DNA of 64,000 nt from Stutzerimonas xanthomarina (GTDB lineage: Bacteria > Pseudomonadota > Gammaproteobacteria > Pseudomonadales > Pseudomonadaceae), in NCBI RefSeq assembly GCF_003935375.1, contig NZ_RHQM01000012.1, forward strand, positions 65,274 to 129,273, written 5' to 3'. Positions 25,486 to 34,205 of this stretch are shown here, one piece after another. A model generated the notes under the pieces. That model did not search any database. It was given only the letters and a program-made list of their open reading frames with translations, and was not told the origin of the DNA. The translations under genes and the position numbers were made by a program. Within the stretch, counting starts at the first letter, position 1, and each line of letters opens with the position of its first letter.

Positions 25486-25956
25486 TCAATCCAGCGGCAA
25501 CTCCGTGGTCCGCTTCACCTCGCTCATGGCGATATGCGAGTGCGCCTCCTGCACGTGGGGGCGCTGCAGGAGCTGGTCACGCAGGAAGCGTTCGTAACTG
25601 TCGATATCGCGCGCCACCACCTTGAGCAGGTAATCCGACTCGCCAGCCATGGTGTGGCACTCCAATACCTCGGGGTAACCCACCACCGCCCGCTCGAACT
25701 CGTCGAGGTTGCTGCGCCCGTGGGCCGAGAGCTTGATGTTGACGAACACTGTCATGTTCAGCCCGAGTTTCTTCGGGTTGAGCAGGGCGACCTTGCGCTC
25801 GATCAGCCCCTCTTCCTGCATGCGGTGGATGCGTCGCCAGCACGGCGATTGCGACAGTTCGACCTTCTCGGCGATTTCCGCCGCGGAGAGATCGGCGTTG
25901 TGTTGCAGCAGAAGGAGGATCTTGCGATCGATGCTGCTTAGGGGCGAGGTCTGCAT
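25486..25956 (-). CDS. Lrp/AsnC-family regulator
   Basis: 156 residues: N-terminal winged HTH (ILLLLQHNADLSAAEIAEKVELSQSPCWRRIHRMQEEGLI) and a C-terminal RAM ligand-binding domain (VNIKLSAHGRSNLDEF, ECHTMAGESDYLLKVVARD). Such proteins sense amino acids and control nearby catabolic genes. It is divergent from the indolepyruvate oxidoreductase gene across a 241-base gap, so that gene is the likely target. I chose the ATG at 25956 because the HTH starts soon after; an ATG at 25998 would overlap the AACAACAA motif and is possible. Confidence 0.88.
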   Translation of the reverse strand: MQTSPLSSIDRKILLLLQHNADLSAAEIAEKVELSQSPCWRRIHRMQEEGLIERKVALLNPKKLGLNMTVFVNIKLSAHGRSNLDEFERAVVGYPEVLECHTMAGESDYLLKVVARDIDSYERFLRDQLLQRPHVQEAHSHIAMSEVKRTTELPLD

Positions 25957-25972
25957 GGTCGTGCCTGTTTTC

Positions 25973-25980
25973 TTGTTGTT
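25973..25980 (-). promoter_or_regulatory. AANAANAA motif before the Lrp gene
   Basis: AACAACAA, continuing into AACAAGAA, 17-24 bases upstream of the chosen ATG on the minus strand. Confidence 0.5.
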
Positions 25981-26104
25981 AGCGAATGGGTCATGCACAG
26001 AAGCGCTGTTCTACCGCAAAAGTAGAAAGAAAATCTCTCTTCGTCACGGCCAGACTGTTAATCGACACGCGACGGTGGGGTGATCCCCTGCCGATTGCCG
26101 GCGT

Positions 26105-26129
26105 GGAGAAACAACCGTGCGGTTTCTCC
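26105..26129 (+). promoter_or_regulatory. Hairpin in the oxidoreductase leader
   Basis: Perfect 8-base inverted repeat GGAGAAAC / GTTTCTCC around a 9-base loop, about 70 bases before the start codon. It could be an RNA hairpin or a protein operator; no T-run follows. Confidence 0.35.
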
Positions 26130-26175
26130 ATGACTGCGTCAGGCGGGTAGCGAACAACGCCACCCTGACTCCGAT

Positions 26176-26183
26176 AACAACAA
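26176..26183 (+). promoter_or_regulatory. AANAANAA motif before the indolepyruvate oxidoreductase
   Basis: AACAACAA immediately upstream of the TAGGAG ribosome binding site, the classic position for Crc/Hfq translational repression. Confidence 0.6.
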
Positions 26184-26197
26184 ATTAGGAGCGCCCC

Positions 26198-29100
26198 ATG
26201 TCTCTGGCCGAGATCCGTCTGGACGACAAGTACCGGCTTGCAACCGGTCATCTTTATCTCACCGGCACCCAAGCGCTGACCCGCTTGCCGATGCTGCAGC
26301 ATCAGCGTGATCAGGCCCGTGGTTTGAATACCGGTGGCTTCATCTCCGGCTATCGCGGCTCGCCATTGGGCATGCTGGACAAGAGCCTCTGGGAAGCCCG
26401 CGACTACCTCAAGCAACACGCCATCCACTTCCAGCCGGGCGTCAACGAAGAGTTGGCCGCCACCGCGGTGTGGGGCAGCCAGCAGACCAACCTGTTCCCC
26501 GGCGCCAAGTACGACGGCGTGTTCGCCATGTGGTACGGCAAGGGCCCGGGCGTCGACCGCGCCGGCGACGTGTTCAAGCACGGCAATGCGGCAGGTGTTG
26601 CACCCAACGGCGGCGTGCTGCTGCTGGCGGGTGACGACCACGGCTGCAAGTCCTCGACGCTGCCGCACCAGAGCGAGCATGCCTTCATCGCCGCCTCGAT
26701 TCCGGTGCTGAACCCCGCCAACGTCCAGGAAATTCTCGATTACGGCATCATCGGCTGGGAACTGTCGCGCTACTCCGGCTGCTGGGTGGCACTGAAGACC
26801 ATTGCCGAGAACGTCGATTCTTCCGCCGTGGTGGAAGTCGATCCGCTGCGTATGCAGACACGTATCCCGGAAGATTTCGAACTGCCCGACGACGGCGTGC
26901 ACATCCGCTGGCCGGACCCGCCGCTGGCTCAGGAAAAGCGCCTCAACCTGTACAAGATCTACGCCGCGCGGGCCTTCGCCCGTGCCAACAACCTGAACCG
27001 GGTGATGCTTGATTCGCCGAATCCGCGCATGGGCATCATCACCACCGGCAAGTCCTATCTCGACGTGCGCCAGGCGCTGGACGACCTCGGCCTGGACGAA
27101 GCGCTGTGCGCCTCGGTCGGCCTGCGCGTGCTCAAGGTCGGCATGAGCTGGCCGCTGGAGCCGGTCTCGGTGCACGAGTTCGCCCAGGGGCTGGACGAGA
27201 TTCTGGTGGTCGAGGAAAAGCGCAGCATCATCGAGGACCAGCTCACCGGGCAACTCTACAACTGGCCGGTCAGCAAGCGTCCGCGGGTGGTCGGCGAATT
27301 CGACGAGCACGGCAATTCGCTGCTGCCGAATCTCTCCGAGCTGACCCCGGCGATGATCGCCCGGGTGATCGCCAAGCGCCTCGCGCCGATCTACACCAGC
27401 GACAGCATCCAGGCGCGGTTGGCCTTCCTTGCCGCCAAGGAAAAGGCTCTGGCCGCGCGCAGCTACGACACCGTGCGCACCCCGCACTACTGCTCCGGTT
27501 GCCCGCACAACAGTTCGACCAAGGTGCCGGAGGGCAGTCGCGCCTCGGCCGGCATCGGCTGTCACTACATGGTGCAGTGGATGGACCGGCGCACCGAGAC
27601 CTTTACCCAGATGGGCGGCGAGGGCGTCAACTGGATCGGCCAGGCGCCGTTCACCGACACCCCGCACATGTTCCAGAACCTCGGCGACGGCACCTACTTC
27701 CACTCCGGCAGCCTGGCCGTGCGTGCGGCCGTCGCGGCCGGCGTGAACGTGACCTACAAGATTCTCTACAACGATGCCGTGGCCATGACGGGCGGCCAGC
27801 CCATCGACGGCGAGCTGCGCGTCGACCAGCTCAGCCGGCAGATCTTCCACGAGGGCGTCAAACGCATCGCTCTGGTAAGCGATGAGCCGGACAAGTACCC
27901 GACCCGCGACAGCTTCGCGCCGATCACCAGCTTCCATCACCGCCGCGAACTGGATGCCGTGCAGCGCGAGCTGCGCGAATTCAAGGGTGTCTCGGTAATC
28001 ATCTACGACCAGACCTGCGCCACCGAGAAACGTCGTCGGCGCAAGCGCGGCAAGCTGGAAGACCCGGCCAAGCGCGCCTTCATCAACCCGGCAGTGTGCG
28101 AGGGTTGCGGCGACTGCGGTGAGAAGTCCAACTGCCTGGCGGTGCTGCCACTGGAAACCGAACTGGGGCGCAAGCGCGAGATCGATCAGAACGCCTGCAA
28201 CAAGGACTTCTCCTGCGTCGAGGGCTTCTGCCCGAGCTTCGTCACCGTGCATGGCGGCGGGTTGCGTAAGCCCGAAGCCGTAGCTGGCGGTATCGAGGCG
28301 GCGACGTTGCCCGAGCCGCAGCACCCAACGCTGGATCGCCCATGGAACGTGCTGATTCCGGGTGTCGGCGGCAGCGGTGTGACTACCCTCGGCGCGCTGC
28401 TCGGCATGGCCGCGCACCTGGAAGGCAAGGGCTGCACGGTGCTCGACCAGGCCGGCCTGGCGCAGAAGTTCGGCCCGGTGACCACCCACGTGCGCATCGC
28501 CGCGAAGCAGAGCGACATCTACGCCGTGCGCATCGCCGCCGGTGAGGCCGATCTGCTGCTCGGCTGCGACCTGATTGTCGCGGCGGGCGACGAGTCACTG
28601 ACCCGCCTCAACGAGCAGATCAGCAACGCCGTGGTGAACAGCCACGAATCGGCCACCGCCGAGTTCACCCGCAACCCCGATGCCCAGGTGCCCGGCGGCG
28701 CCATGCGGCAGGCAATCAGCGCGGCGGTCGGTGCCGACAAGACCCACTTCGTCGACGCCACCCGCCTGGCCACGCGACTGCTCGGCGATAGCATCGCCAC
28801 CAACCTGTTCCTGCTCGGCTTCGCCTATCAGCAGGGGCTGCTGCCGATCAGCGCCGAGGCCATCGAGAAGGCTATCGAGCTCAATGGCGTTGCCGCCAAG
28901 CTGAATCTGCAGGCCTTCCGCTGGGGCCGTCGTGCCGTGCTCGAACGCGAAACGGTGGAGCAGCTGGCACGTCCGGCTGAAATAGCGGAGCCGATCTGTA
29001 AAACCCTGGAAGAGATCGTCGAGTGGCGCGTGGATTTCCTTACCCGCTACCAGAACGCCGGGCTGGCGCGCCGCTATCGCCAGCTGGTCGAGCGTGTGCG

Positions 29101-29668
29101 CGAGTCCGATAGCGCGGACGATCTGGCGCTGTCCAAGGCTGTCGCCCGCTACTACTTCAAGCTCCTGGCCTACAAGGACGAGTACGAGGTGGCGCGGCTC
29201 TACAGCGAGCCGGAATTCCGCCAGCAGCTCCAGGCGCAGTTCGAGGGCGACTACCGGCTGCAGTTCCACCTCGCTCCGGCCTGGCTGGCCAAGCGTGATC
29301 CCGTCACCGGTGAGCCGCGCAAGCGCGAGCTGGGGCCGTGGGTGCTGAACGTGTTTGGCGTGCTGGCCAAGTTCCGCTTCCTGCGTGGCACACCGCTCGA
29401 TCCGTTCGGCTATGGCCACGATCGCCGCGTCGAGCGCCAGCTGATCACCGAGTATGAGAAGACCGTGGACGAGCTGCTGGCCCAGCTCAAACCGACCAAC
29501 TACCGCACCGCCGTGGCCATCGCCGCGCTACCGGAACAGATCCGCGGCTACGGCCCGGTGAAGGAGCGCTCCATCGCCAAGGCCCGCCAGCAGGAGAAGT
29601 TGCTCCGCGAGCAGCTGGCCAAGGGCGACGAGGTACAGAGCGTGCGGCTGTTCCAGCCGGCGGCCTAG
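26198..29668 (+). CDS. Fused indolepyruvate ferredoxin oxidoreductase
   Basis: 1156 residues. Oxidative decarboxylation of aryl- (and possibly branched-chain) 2-oxoacids to acyl-CoA. Order seen: N-terminal pyrimidine-binding domain (SGYRGSPLGMLD, ending with the VEEKRSIIEDQL region near 345), the TPP domain with CSGCPHNSSTKVPEGSRA, GIGCHY and MGGEGVNWIGQ (about 430-490), an iron-sulfur region with CEGCGDCGEKSNC and CNKDFSC (about 633-675), and a C-terminal gamma domain starting VLIPGVGGSGVTTLG (about 715). Length is usual for the single-chain bacterial form. With leucine dehydrogenase and the tyrosine genes it forms an amino-acid catabolic block; Lrp-type control is likely. Confidence 0.93.
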   Translation: MSLAEIRLDDKYRLATGHLYLTGTQALTRLPMLQHQRDQARGLNTGGFISGYRGSPLGMLDKSLWEARDYLKQHAIHFQPGVNEELAATAVWGSQQTNLFPGAKYDGVFAMWYGKGPGVDRAGDVFKHGNAAGVAPNGGVLLLAGDDHGCKSSTLPHQSEHAFIAASIPVLNPANVQEILDYGIIGWELSRYSGCWVALKTIAENVDSSAVVEVDPLRMQTRIPEDFELPDDGVHIRWPDPPLAQEKRLNLYKIYAARAFARANNLNRVMLDSPNPRMGIITTGKSYLDVRQALDDLGLDEALCASVGLRVLKVGMSWPLEPVSVHEFAQGLDEILVVEEKRSIIEDQLTGQLYNWPVSKRPRVVGEFDEHGNSLLPNLSELTPAMIARVIAKRLAPIYTSDSIQARLAFLAAKEKALAARSYDTVRTPHYCSGCPHNSSTKVPEGSRASAGIGCHYMVQWMDRRTETFTQMGGEGVNWIGQAPFTDTPHMFQNLGDGTYFHSGSLAVRAAVAAGVNVTYKILYNDAVAMTGGQPIDGELRVDQLSRQIFHEGVKRIALVSDEPDKYPTRDSFAPITSFHHRRELDAVQRELREFKGVSVIIYDQTCATEKRRRRKRGKLEDPAKRAFINPAVCEGCGDCGEKSNCLAVLPLETELGRKREIDQNACNKDFSCVEGFCPSFVTVHGGGLRKPEAVAGGIEAATLPEPQHPTLDRPWNVLIPGVGGSGVTTLGALLGMAAHLEGKGCTVLDQAGLAQKFGPVTTHVRIAAKQSDIYAVRIAAGEADLLLGCDLIVAAGDESLTRLNEQISNAVVNSHESATAEFTRNPDAQVPGGAMRQAISAAVGADKTHFVDATRLATRLLGDSIATNLFLLGFAYQQGLLPISAEAIEKAIELNGVAAKLNLQAFRWGRRAVLERETVEQLARPAEIAEPICKTLEEIVEWRVDFLTRYQNAGLARRYRQLVERVRESDSADDLALSKAVARYYFKLLAYKDEYEVARLYSEPEFRQQLQAQFEGDYRLQFHLAPAWLAKRDPVTGEPRKRELGPWVLNVFGVLAKFRFLRGTPLDPFGYGHDRRVERQLITEYEKTVDELLAQLKPTNYRTAVAIAALPEQIRGYGPVKERSIAKARQQEKLLREQLAKGDEVQSVRLFQPAA

Positions 29669-29680
29669 CGCGATGGCGCC

Positions 29681-29754
29681 TTTCGCGGTGGAGGCCGCTC
29701 CCACGGGTTGGCCCTGCAGGGGTGTTGTGGGAGCGGTCTTGTTGACCGCGAAGG
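29681..29754. repeat. Inverted pair of REP elements
   Basis: TTTCGCGGTGGAGGCCGCTC followed by CCAC and, after 22 bases, GTGGGAGCGGTCTTGTTGAC plus CGCGAAGG. The two halves are mutually inverted, a BIME-like arrangement between the oxidoreductase and leucine dehydrogenase genes. Confidence 0.65.
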
Positions 29755-29864
29755 AACCCGGTTGAGGCGTAACGGGTTCGCTCCCGGTTTCACGGGGCAA
29801 TTCCGCTCTGACGAGCAGCTCCGTACCAGACAACAAGGCTCTGCTGGCTGCAGAGCATCAGACC

Positions 29865-29872
29865 AACAAGAA
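29865..29872 (+). promoter_or_regulatory. AANAANAA motif before leucine dehydrogenase
   Basis: AACAAGAA directly overlapping the start of the GAACGAGG ribosome binding region, 14 bases before the ATG. Confidence 0.55.
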
Positions 29873-29885
29873 CGAGGTAACCCAA

Positions 29886-30980
29886 ATGTCCGTCTTCGCT
29901 AACCCCGACTTCGACCGCCACGAACAGGTGGTTTTCTGCCATGACCAGGCGTCGGGCCTGAAAGCCATCATCGCCATCCACGACACGCGCCTCGGCCCGG
30001 CGCTGGGTGGCTGCCGGATGTTTCCCTACGCCAATGATGACGACGCCCTGCGCGATGTGCTGCGCCTGTCGCGCGGGATGACGCTGAAATCCTCGCTGGC
30101 CGGACTCAAGCTTGGCGGCGGCAAGGCGGTGATCATCGGTGATCCGCACACCGGCAAGAGCCAGGCGCTGCTGCATGCGATGGGTGATTTCGTCGACAGC
30201 CTCGGCGGGCGCTACATCACCGCCGCCGACTCCGGCACCGGCGATGCCGAGATGCAGGCCTTCGCCCAGCGCACCCGTCATGTGGTCGGCGCCACGCCAC
30301 GCACCACGCTGGATGGCAGCATCGCCAGCGGCGACCCGTCGCCATCCACCGCCTATGGCGTGTTCGTCGGCCTCAGGGAAGCGGTGCGCCAGCGCCTTGG
30401 TCGCGACGATCTGAGCGGGCTGAAGGTGGCGATCCAGGGCGTTGGTCATGTCGGCCTGGGCCTGGCGCGGCACCTGAAGGATGGCGGCGCCGAGCTGTGG
30501 GTGGCGGACATCTTCGATGCCAACGTCAAACAGGCGATGGAGGAAGTGGGCGCCAACGTGGTGCGCCCGCAGGACATCTACGGCCTGGACGTGGACGTGT
30601 TCGCGCCCTGCGCCATGGGCGGCATCCTCAACGAGCAGACCCTGGAAGTGCTGCGCGCCCCGGTGATCGCCGGGGCGGCCAACAACCAGCTGGCCACTGC
30701 CGAGATCGGCATCGAACTGCAGCGGCGCAACCAGCTCTACGCGCCGGACTATGCGATCAATGCCGGCGGCATCATCGACGTCTACTACCAGCGCACCGGC
30801 GGCAGCGCCGCGCAGATCGACGCTCATGTGAACGCCATCGGCGACACCCTGCGCGAGATATTCACCCGCTCCGCTGCCAGCGGTGAGCCGACCTCGGTAA
30901 TCGCCGATCGCCTGGCGCTGGAGCGCCTGCACGCCGGCGGCGTACCGCAGGCCGAGGCACTCAAGCGCCAGGCTTCATGA
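29886..30980 (+). CDS. ldh: Leucine dehydrogenase (Leu/Glu/Phe/Val dehydrogenase family)
   Basis: 364 residues; NAD-dependent oxidative deamination of leucine, valine or isoleucine (some members prefer phenylalanine) to 2-oxoacids. Seen: LGGCRMFPY, the substrate/catalytic [16 protein letters not shown] with active-site Lys, TAADSGT, nucleotide fold [17 protein letters not shown] and the AGAANNQLA segment. The C-terminal Ala/Gly-rich region [14 protein letters not shown] is typical. Its products could feed the oxidoreductase upstream. Its own 217-base leader contains REPs and a Crc-type motif, so it may be transcribed separately. Confidence 0.92.
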   Translation: MSVFANPDFDRHEQVVFCHDQASGLKAIIAIHDTRLGPALGGCRMFPYANDDDALRDVLRLSRGMTLKSSLAGLKLGGGKAVIIGDPHTGKSQALLHAMGDFVDSLGGRYITAADSGTGDAEMQAFAQRTRHVVGATPRTTLDGSIASGDPSPSTAYGVFVGLREAVRQRLGRDDLSGLKVAIQGVGHVGLGLARHLKDGGAELWVADIFDANVKQAMEEVGANVVRPQDIYGLDVDVFAPCAMGGILNEQTLEVLRAPVIAGAANNQLATAEIGIELQRRNQLYAPDYAINAGGIIDVYYQRTGGSAAQIDAHVNAIGDTLREIFTRSAASGEPTSVIADRLALERLHAGGVPQAEALKRQAS

Positions 30981-31086
30981 GTCCTGACGGCCGGTCGCCC
31001 GGGCGTGCGGCCTTCACTGAGCGCGGCGGCGGGTTCTGATCGCCAGCGCCGTGCCCGCTCCGTTCGTTCGCATCATCCCTGACAAA

Positions 31087-31094
31087 AACAACAA
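31087..31094 (+). promoter_or_regulatory. AANAANAA motif before the first NSS transporter
   Basis: AACAACAA inside a longer A-rich run, ending just before the GCAGGA ribosome binding site. Confidence 0.6.
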
Positions 31095-31107
31095 GCAGGA
31101 ATCCGCA

Positions 31108-32517
31108 ATGACTGATAAAACCAGCCTCGCGGCCGGCACCTTCGCCGGCGCGCGCGCACGCATCCAAGACAACGCCAACCGAGGCCTGTGGTCCTCCCGC
31201 TGGGTGTTCTTCCTCGCCGCCACCGGCTCCGCTGTGGGCCTGGGCAACATCTGGAAATTCCCCTACGTGACCGGGCAGAACGGCGGCGGCGCCTTCGTTC
31301 TGGTCTACCTCGCCTGCATCCTCCTGATCGGCATTCCGCTGCTGATGACCGAGGTAATGATCGGCCGTCGCGGTCGGGCGAACCCTGATGGCGCCGTGGC
31401 GCGGCTGGCGCGCGAGGCCGGCGCCAGTTCGCGCTGGCGCGTGGTGGGCTGGCTCGGCGGGCTGACCGGCTTTCTCATCCTGAGTTTCTATCTGGTGGTG
31501 GCTGGCTGGGCGCTGGCCTATGTGCCGGCGACCTTCAGCGGCGGCTTCGCGGGGGTCAGCGGGGAGGCCAGTGGCGAGCTGTTCGGCGCGCTGCTGGCGG
31601 ACCCGCTGCGCCTGGTGGTCTGCGCCACGCTGGTGCTGGCGGCGACCATGCTGATCGTCGGCTTCGGCGTGCGCGGCGGGCTGGAGCGATCGCTGCGCTT
31701 TCTGATGCCCGGGCTGTTCGTGCTGATGCTGGTGCTGGTCGTCTACGCCGCCATCGAAGGCGAATTCGCCCAGGCGCTGCAGTTTCTCTTCGTGCCGGAT
31801 TTCTCCGCGCTGACCGCGCAGAGCGTGCTGATCGCCCTCGGTCATGCCTTCTTCACCCTGAGCCTGGGCTGCGGCGCGATGATGGTCTACGGCTCCTACC
31901 TGCCGGAAGGCACCTCGATCGCCAAGACCTCGATTCTGGTGGCGCTGGCCGATACCGCGGTGGCGCCGCTGGCCGGCCTGGCGATCTTCCCGCTGGTGTT
32001 CGGCAACGGCCTGGAGCCGGGTGCCGGGCCGGGGCTGATCTTCGTTACGCTGCCGATAGCCTTTGGCCAGATGCCGTTGGGGCAGGTCGTCGGTGGGTTG
32101 TTCTTCATCATGCTGGTGATCGCCGCGCTGACGTCGGCCATCTCGCTCTCCGAGCCGAGCATCGCCTGGCTCACCGAACGCTTCCGTATCAGCCGGACCA
32201 AGGCCGTGCTGGGCAGCGGTCTGGTGCTCTGGCTACTGAGCCTGGGCAGCGTGTTCTCCTTTAACCACTGGGCCGACTACCAGCTGTTCGGCAAGACGTT
32301 CTTCGACACCCTCGATTACCTGACCACCAATTGGCTGATGCCGCTGGGCGGGCTGGGCACCGTGCTGTTCACCGGCTGGGTGCTGCAGAAACAGGTCGTC
32401 GCCGAAGCTATCGGCATTCGCAGCGCTGGGGTTTTTCGAGCCTGGTGGAGCCTGCTGCGCTACGGCACGCCGGTGGCCATCGTGCTGGTGTTCCTCAACC
32501 TCATGGGTTTGATCTAG
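31108..32517 (+). CDS. Sodium-dependent amino-acid transporter, NSS (SNF) family
   Basis: 469 residues, 11-12 membrane segments of the LeuT fold. TM1 motif AATGSAVGLGNIWKFPYVTGQNGGGAF carries the unwound Na+/substrate site and is fully conserved; GRRGRANPDGA follows in loop 2-3, and SLGCGAMMVYGSYLP corresponds to the TM6-7 region. Imports an amino acid with Na+; neighbours suggest leucine or an aromatic amino acid. The ATG at 31108 follows an AGCAGGA site. A second NSS gene closes the tyrosine cluster at 37059. Confidence 0.9.
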   Translation: MTDKTSLAAGTFAGARARIQDNANRGLWSSRWVFFLAATGSAVGLGNIWKFPYVTGQNGGGAFVLVYLACILLIGIPLLMTEVMIGRRGRANPDGAVARLAREAGASSRWRVVGWLGGLTGFLILSFYLVVAGWALAYVPATFSGGFAGVSGEASGELFGALLADPLRLVVCATLVLAATMLIVGFGVRGGLERSLRFLMPGLFVLMLVLVVYAAIEGEFAQALQFLFVPDFSALTAQSVLIALGHAFFTLSLGCGAMMVYGSYLPEGTSIAKTSILVALADTAVAPLAGLAIFPLVFGNGLEPGAGPGLIFVTLPIAFGQMPLGQVVGGLFFIMLVIAALTSAISLSEPSIAWLTERFRISRTKAVLGSGLVLWLLSLGSVFSFNHWADYQLFGKTFFDTLDYLTTNWLMPLGGLGTVLFTGWVLQKQVVAEAIGIRSAGVFRAWWSLLRYGTPVAIVLVFLNLMGLI

Positions 32518-32548
32518 CGCGATCACGGTCGTCCGTGCAGTACGCGCT

Positions 32549-32570
32549 GGTGGGCTGAAGCCCACCCTAC
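32549..32570. repeat. GGTGGGCT palindrome downstream of the NSS gene
   Basis: GGTGGGCT-GA-AGCCCACC followed by CTAC: perfect 8-base stem. The same stem recurs at 32652-32669 with a T-run. Shares the CCACCCTAC end with the wider repeat family. Confidence 0.55.
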
Positions 32571-32651
32571 AAGAATGTTGCGGGCTTCTCAGGAAGCCGT
32601 TTTGGTGGGCTCAGGTCCATCCCATAGGCCGGCCGACGCAGGCCTTCATGG

Positions 32652-32675
32652 GGTGGGCTTCAGCCCACCTTTTTT
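32652..32675 (+). terminator. Rho-independent terminator after the NSS transporter gene
   Basis: Stem GGTGGGCT / AGCCCACC with a 2-base apex, followed by TTTTTT. Lies 135 bases after the stop and ahead of the hpd regulatory region. Confidence 0.75.
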
Positions 32676-32727
32676 ATGCGCCAGGTTAAGCGGGAGATGA
32701 CATGTGCGGCAGGTTGTCGCACCGCTC

Positions 32728-32745
32728 TGTCAGCTTTTCGTTACG
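32728..32745. promoter_or_regulatory. TyrR/PhhR-like box 1 upstream of hpd
   Basis: TGTCAGCTTTTCGTTACG, comparable to the TyrR/PhhR consensus TGTAAA-N6-TTTACA in either direction. It is almost identical to the reverse complement of box 2, which begins exactly 60 bases further on. Confidence 0.5.
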
Positions 32746-32787
32746 CCTGGCAAGCCGCCGGGCCAGGCTTTTCAGCGAAACAGGCGC

Positions 32788-32805
32788 TGTAAGGAAAACC
32801 TGACA
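32788..32805. promoter_or_regulatory. TyrR/PhhR-like box 2 upstream of hpd
   Basis: TGTAAG-GAAAAC-CTGACA, inside a longer inverted repeat GCTGTAAGG / CCTGACAGC (32786-32807). About 125 bases from the hpd start. PhhR is the known activator of aromatic amino-acid genes, including hpd, in P. putida; binding here is inferred. The 412 bases before hpd otherwise hold repeats, a terminator and the promoter. Confidence 0.5.
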
Positions 32806-32909
32806 GCAGGGATGGCGCCGGCTGCTTGCCGTGCCCGTAAACAGCATTGTTCGGCGCTCGGCCCTGGGGTGTGATGGGGCCAGCCAAGCCGTGCAGCGGC
32901 AGTCCTCAC

Positions 32910-32917
32910 AACAATAA
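32910..32917 (+). promoter_or_regulatory. AANAANAA motif before hpd
   Basis: AACAATAA two bases upstream of the AGGAGG ribosome binding site. Confidence 0.55.
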
Positions 32918-32929
32918 TCAGGAGGCGAT

Positions 32930-34015
32930 ATGAACGCCGTGAACAAGATCGAACAGCACAATCCCATCGGTACCGACGGCTTCGAGTTCGTCGAATTCAC
33001 CGCGCCGAATGCCGAGGGCATCGAGCAGCTGCGCACGCTGTTCACCCAGATGGGCTTTACCGAAACCGCCAAGCACCGCTCCAAGGAGGTCTGGCTGTTC
33101 CAGCAGCACGACATCAACATCGTGCTCAACGGCAGCCCCACCGGGCATGTGCGCGAGTTCGGCGAGAAGCATGGCCCGAGCGCCTGCGCCATGGCCTTCC
33201 GGGTGAAGAATGCCGCCCAGGCCGCCGCCTACGTCGAATCCCAGGGCGCCAAGCTGGTCGGCAGCCACGCCAACTTCGGCGAGCTGAACATCCCCTGCGT
33301 CGAAGGCATCGGCGGCTCGCTGCTGTATCTCGTCGACCGCTACGGCGACAAGAGCATCTACGACGTCGACTTCGAGTACATCGAAGGCCGTACGCCGAAC
33401 GACAACGCCGTCGGCCTGATGTGCATCGATCACCTGACCCACAACGTCAAGCGCGGGCAGATGGATGTCTGGTCCGGTTTCTACGAGCGTATCGCCAACT
33501 TCCGCGAGATTCGCTACTTCGACATCGAAGGCAAGCTGACCGGTCTGTTCTCCCGCGCCATGACCGCGCCCTGCGGCAAGATCCGCATCCCGATCAACGA
33601 GTCGGCCGACGACAGGTCGCAGATCGAGGAATTCATCCGCGAATACCACGGCGAGGGCATCCAGCACATCGCACTGTCCACCGACGATATCTACGAGACC
33701 GTGCGCCGCCTGCGGGCCAACGGCGTGGACTTCATGACCACCCCGGACACCTACTACGAGAAGGTCGATACCCGCGTCGCCGGCCACGGCGAGCCGCTCG
33801 ACCAGCTGCGCGAGCTGAACCTGCTGATCGACGGAGCGCCGGGTGATGACGGCATCCTCCTGCAGATCTTCACCAACACGGTGATCGGCCCGATCTTCTT
33901 CGAGATCATCCAGCGCAAGGGCAACCAGGGCTTCGGCGAAGGCAACTTCAAGGCGTTGTTCGAATCCATCGAGGAAGACCAGGTGCGCCGCGGCGTGATC
34001 AAGGCGGACGAGTAA
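32930..34015 (+). CDS. hpd: 4-Hydroxyphenylpyruvate dioxygenase
   Basis: 361 residues; converts 4-hydroxyphenylpyruvate to homogentisate using O2 and Fe(II), second step of tyrosine breakdown. The iron ligands are visible: His in CIDHLTHNV, His in GIQHIALSTDD and Glu in FFEIIQRKG near the C-terminus. The N-terminal half is the degenerate vicinal-oxygen-chelate domain beginning GFEFVEFTAPNAEG. Length is usual for the bacterial enzyme. AGGAGG precedes the ATG. Separated from hmgA by a 190-base repeat-bearing gap. Confidence 0.96.
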   Translation: MNAVNKIEQHNPIGTDGFEFVEFTAPNAEGIEQLRTLFTQMGFTETAKHRSKEVWLFQQHDINIVLNGSPTGHVREFGEKHGPSACAMAFRVKNAAQAAAYVESQGAKLVGSHANFGELNIPCVEGIGGSLLYLVDRYGDKSIYDVDFEYIEGRTPNDNAVGLMCIDHLTHNVKRGQMDVWSGFYERIANFREIRYFDIEGKLTGLFSRAMTAPCGKIRIPINESADDRSQIEEFIREYHGEGIQHIALSTDDIYETVRRLRANGVDFMTTPDTYYEKVDTRVAGHGEPLDQLRELNLLIDGAPGDDGILLQIFTNTVIGPIFFEIIQRKGNQGFGEGNFKALFESIEEDQVRRGVIKADE

Positions 34016-34036
34016 GTCCGGCGTCGAGGTGGGGTT

Positions 34037-34150
34037 GCGTAGGGTGGATGTCGCGAAGCACATCCACGCGTTCGGCGGGGACAACGGACCCGCATGGGAC
34101 TGACCCGGTTCAGACGCGTGGAAGATGCGTCGCAGTCTTCCACCCTACGC
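34037..34150. repeat. GTAGGGTGGA-family repeat between hpd and hmgA
   Basis: GCGTAGGGTGGATGTCGCGA then AGCACATCCACGCG at the left, and CGCGTGGAAGATGCGTCGCA then GTCTTCCACCCTACGC at the right: outer and inner inverted halves as in the other copies. Confidence 0.6.
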
Positions 34151-34205
34151 ATCGACAACCACCGCAGCGCCATTCAGATCACGCGGTATCACGAAGGAGA
34201 GGCAC

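Noticed and set aside
25991..28489. Long open frame (832 codons) on the minus strand opposite the indolepyruvate oxidoreductase
   Set aside because: Antisense shadow of a well-recognised gene in GC-rich DNA; no domain or plausible start.
32816..32833. Possible sigma-54 element TGGCGCC...TTGC upstream of hpd
   Set aside because: GG and GC are 12 bases apart instead of 10, so it would not work as a -24/-12 promoter.
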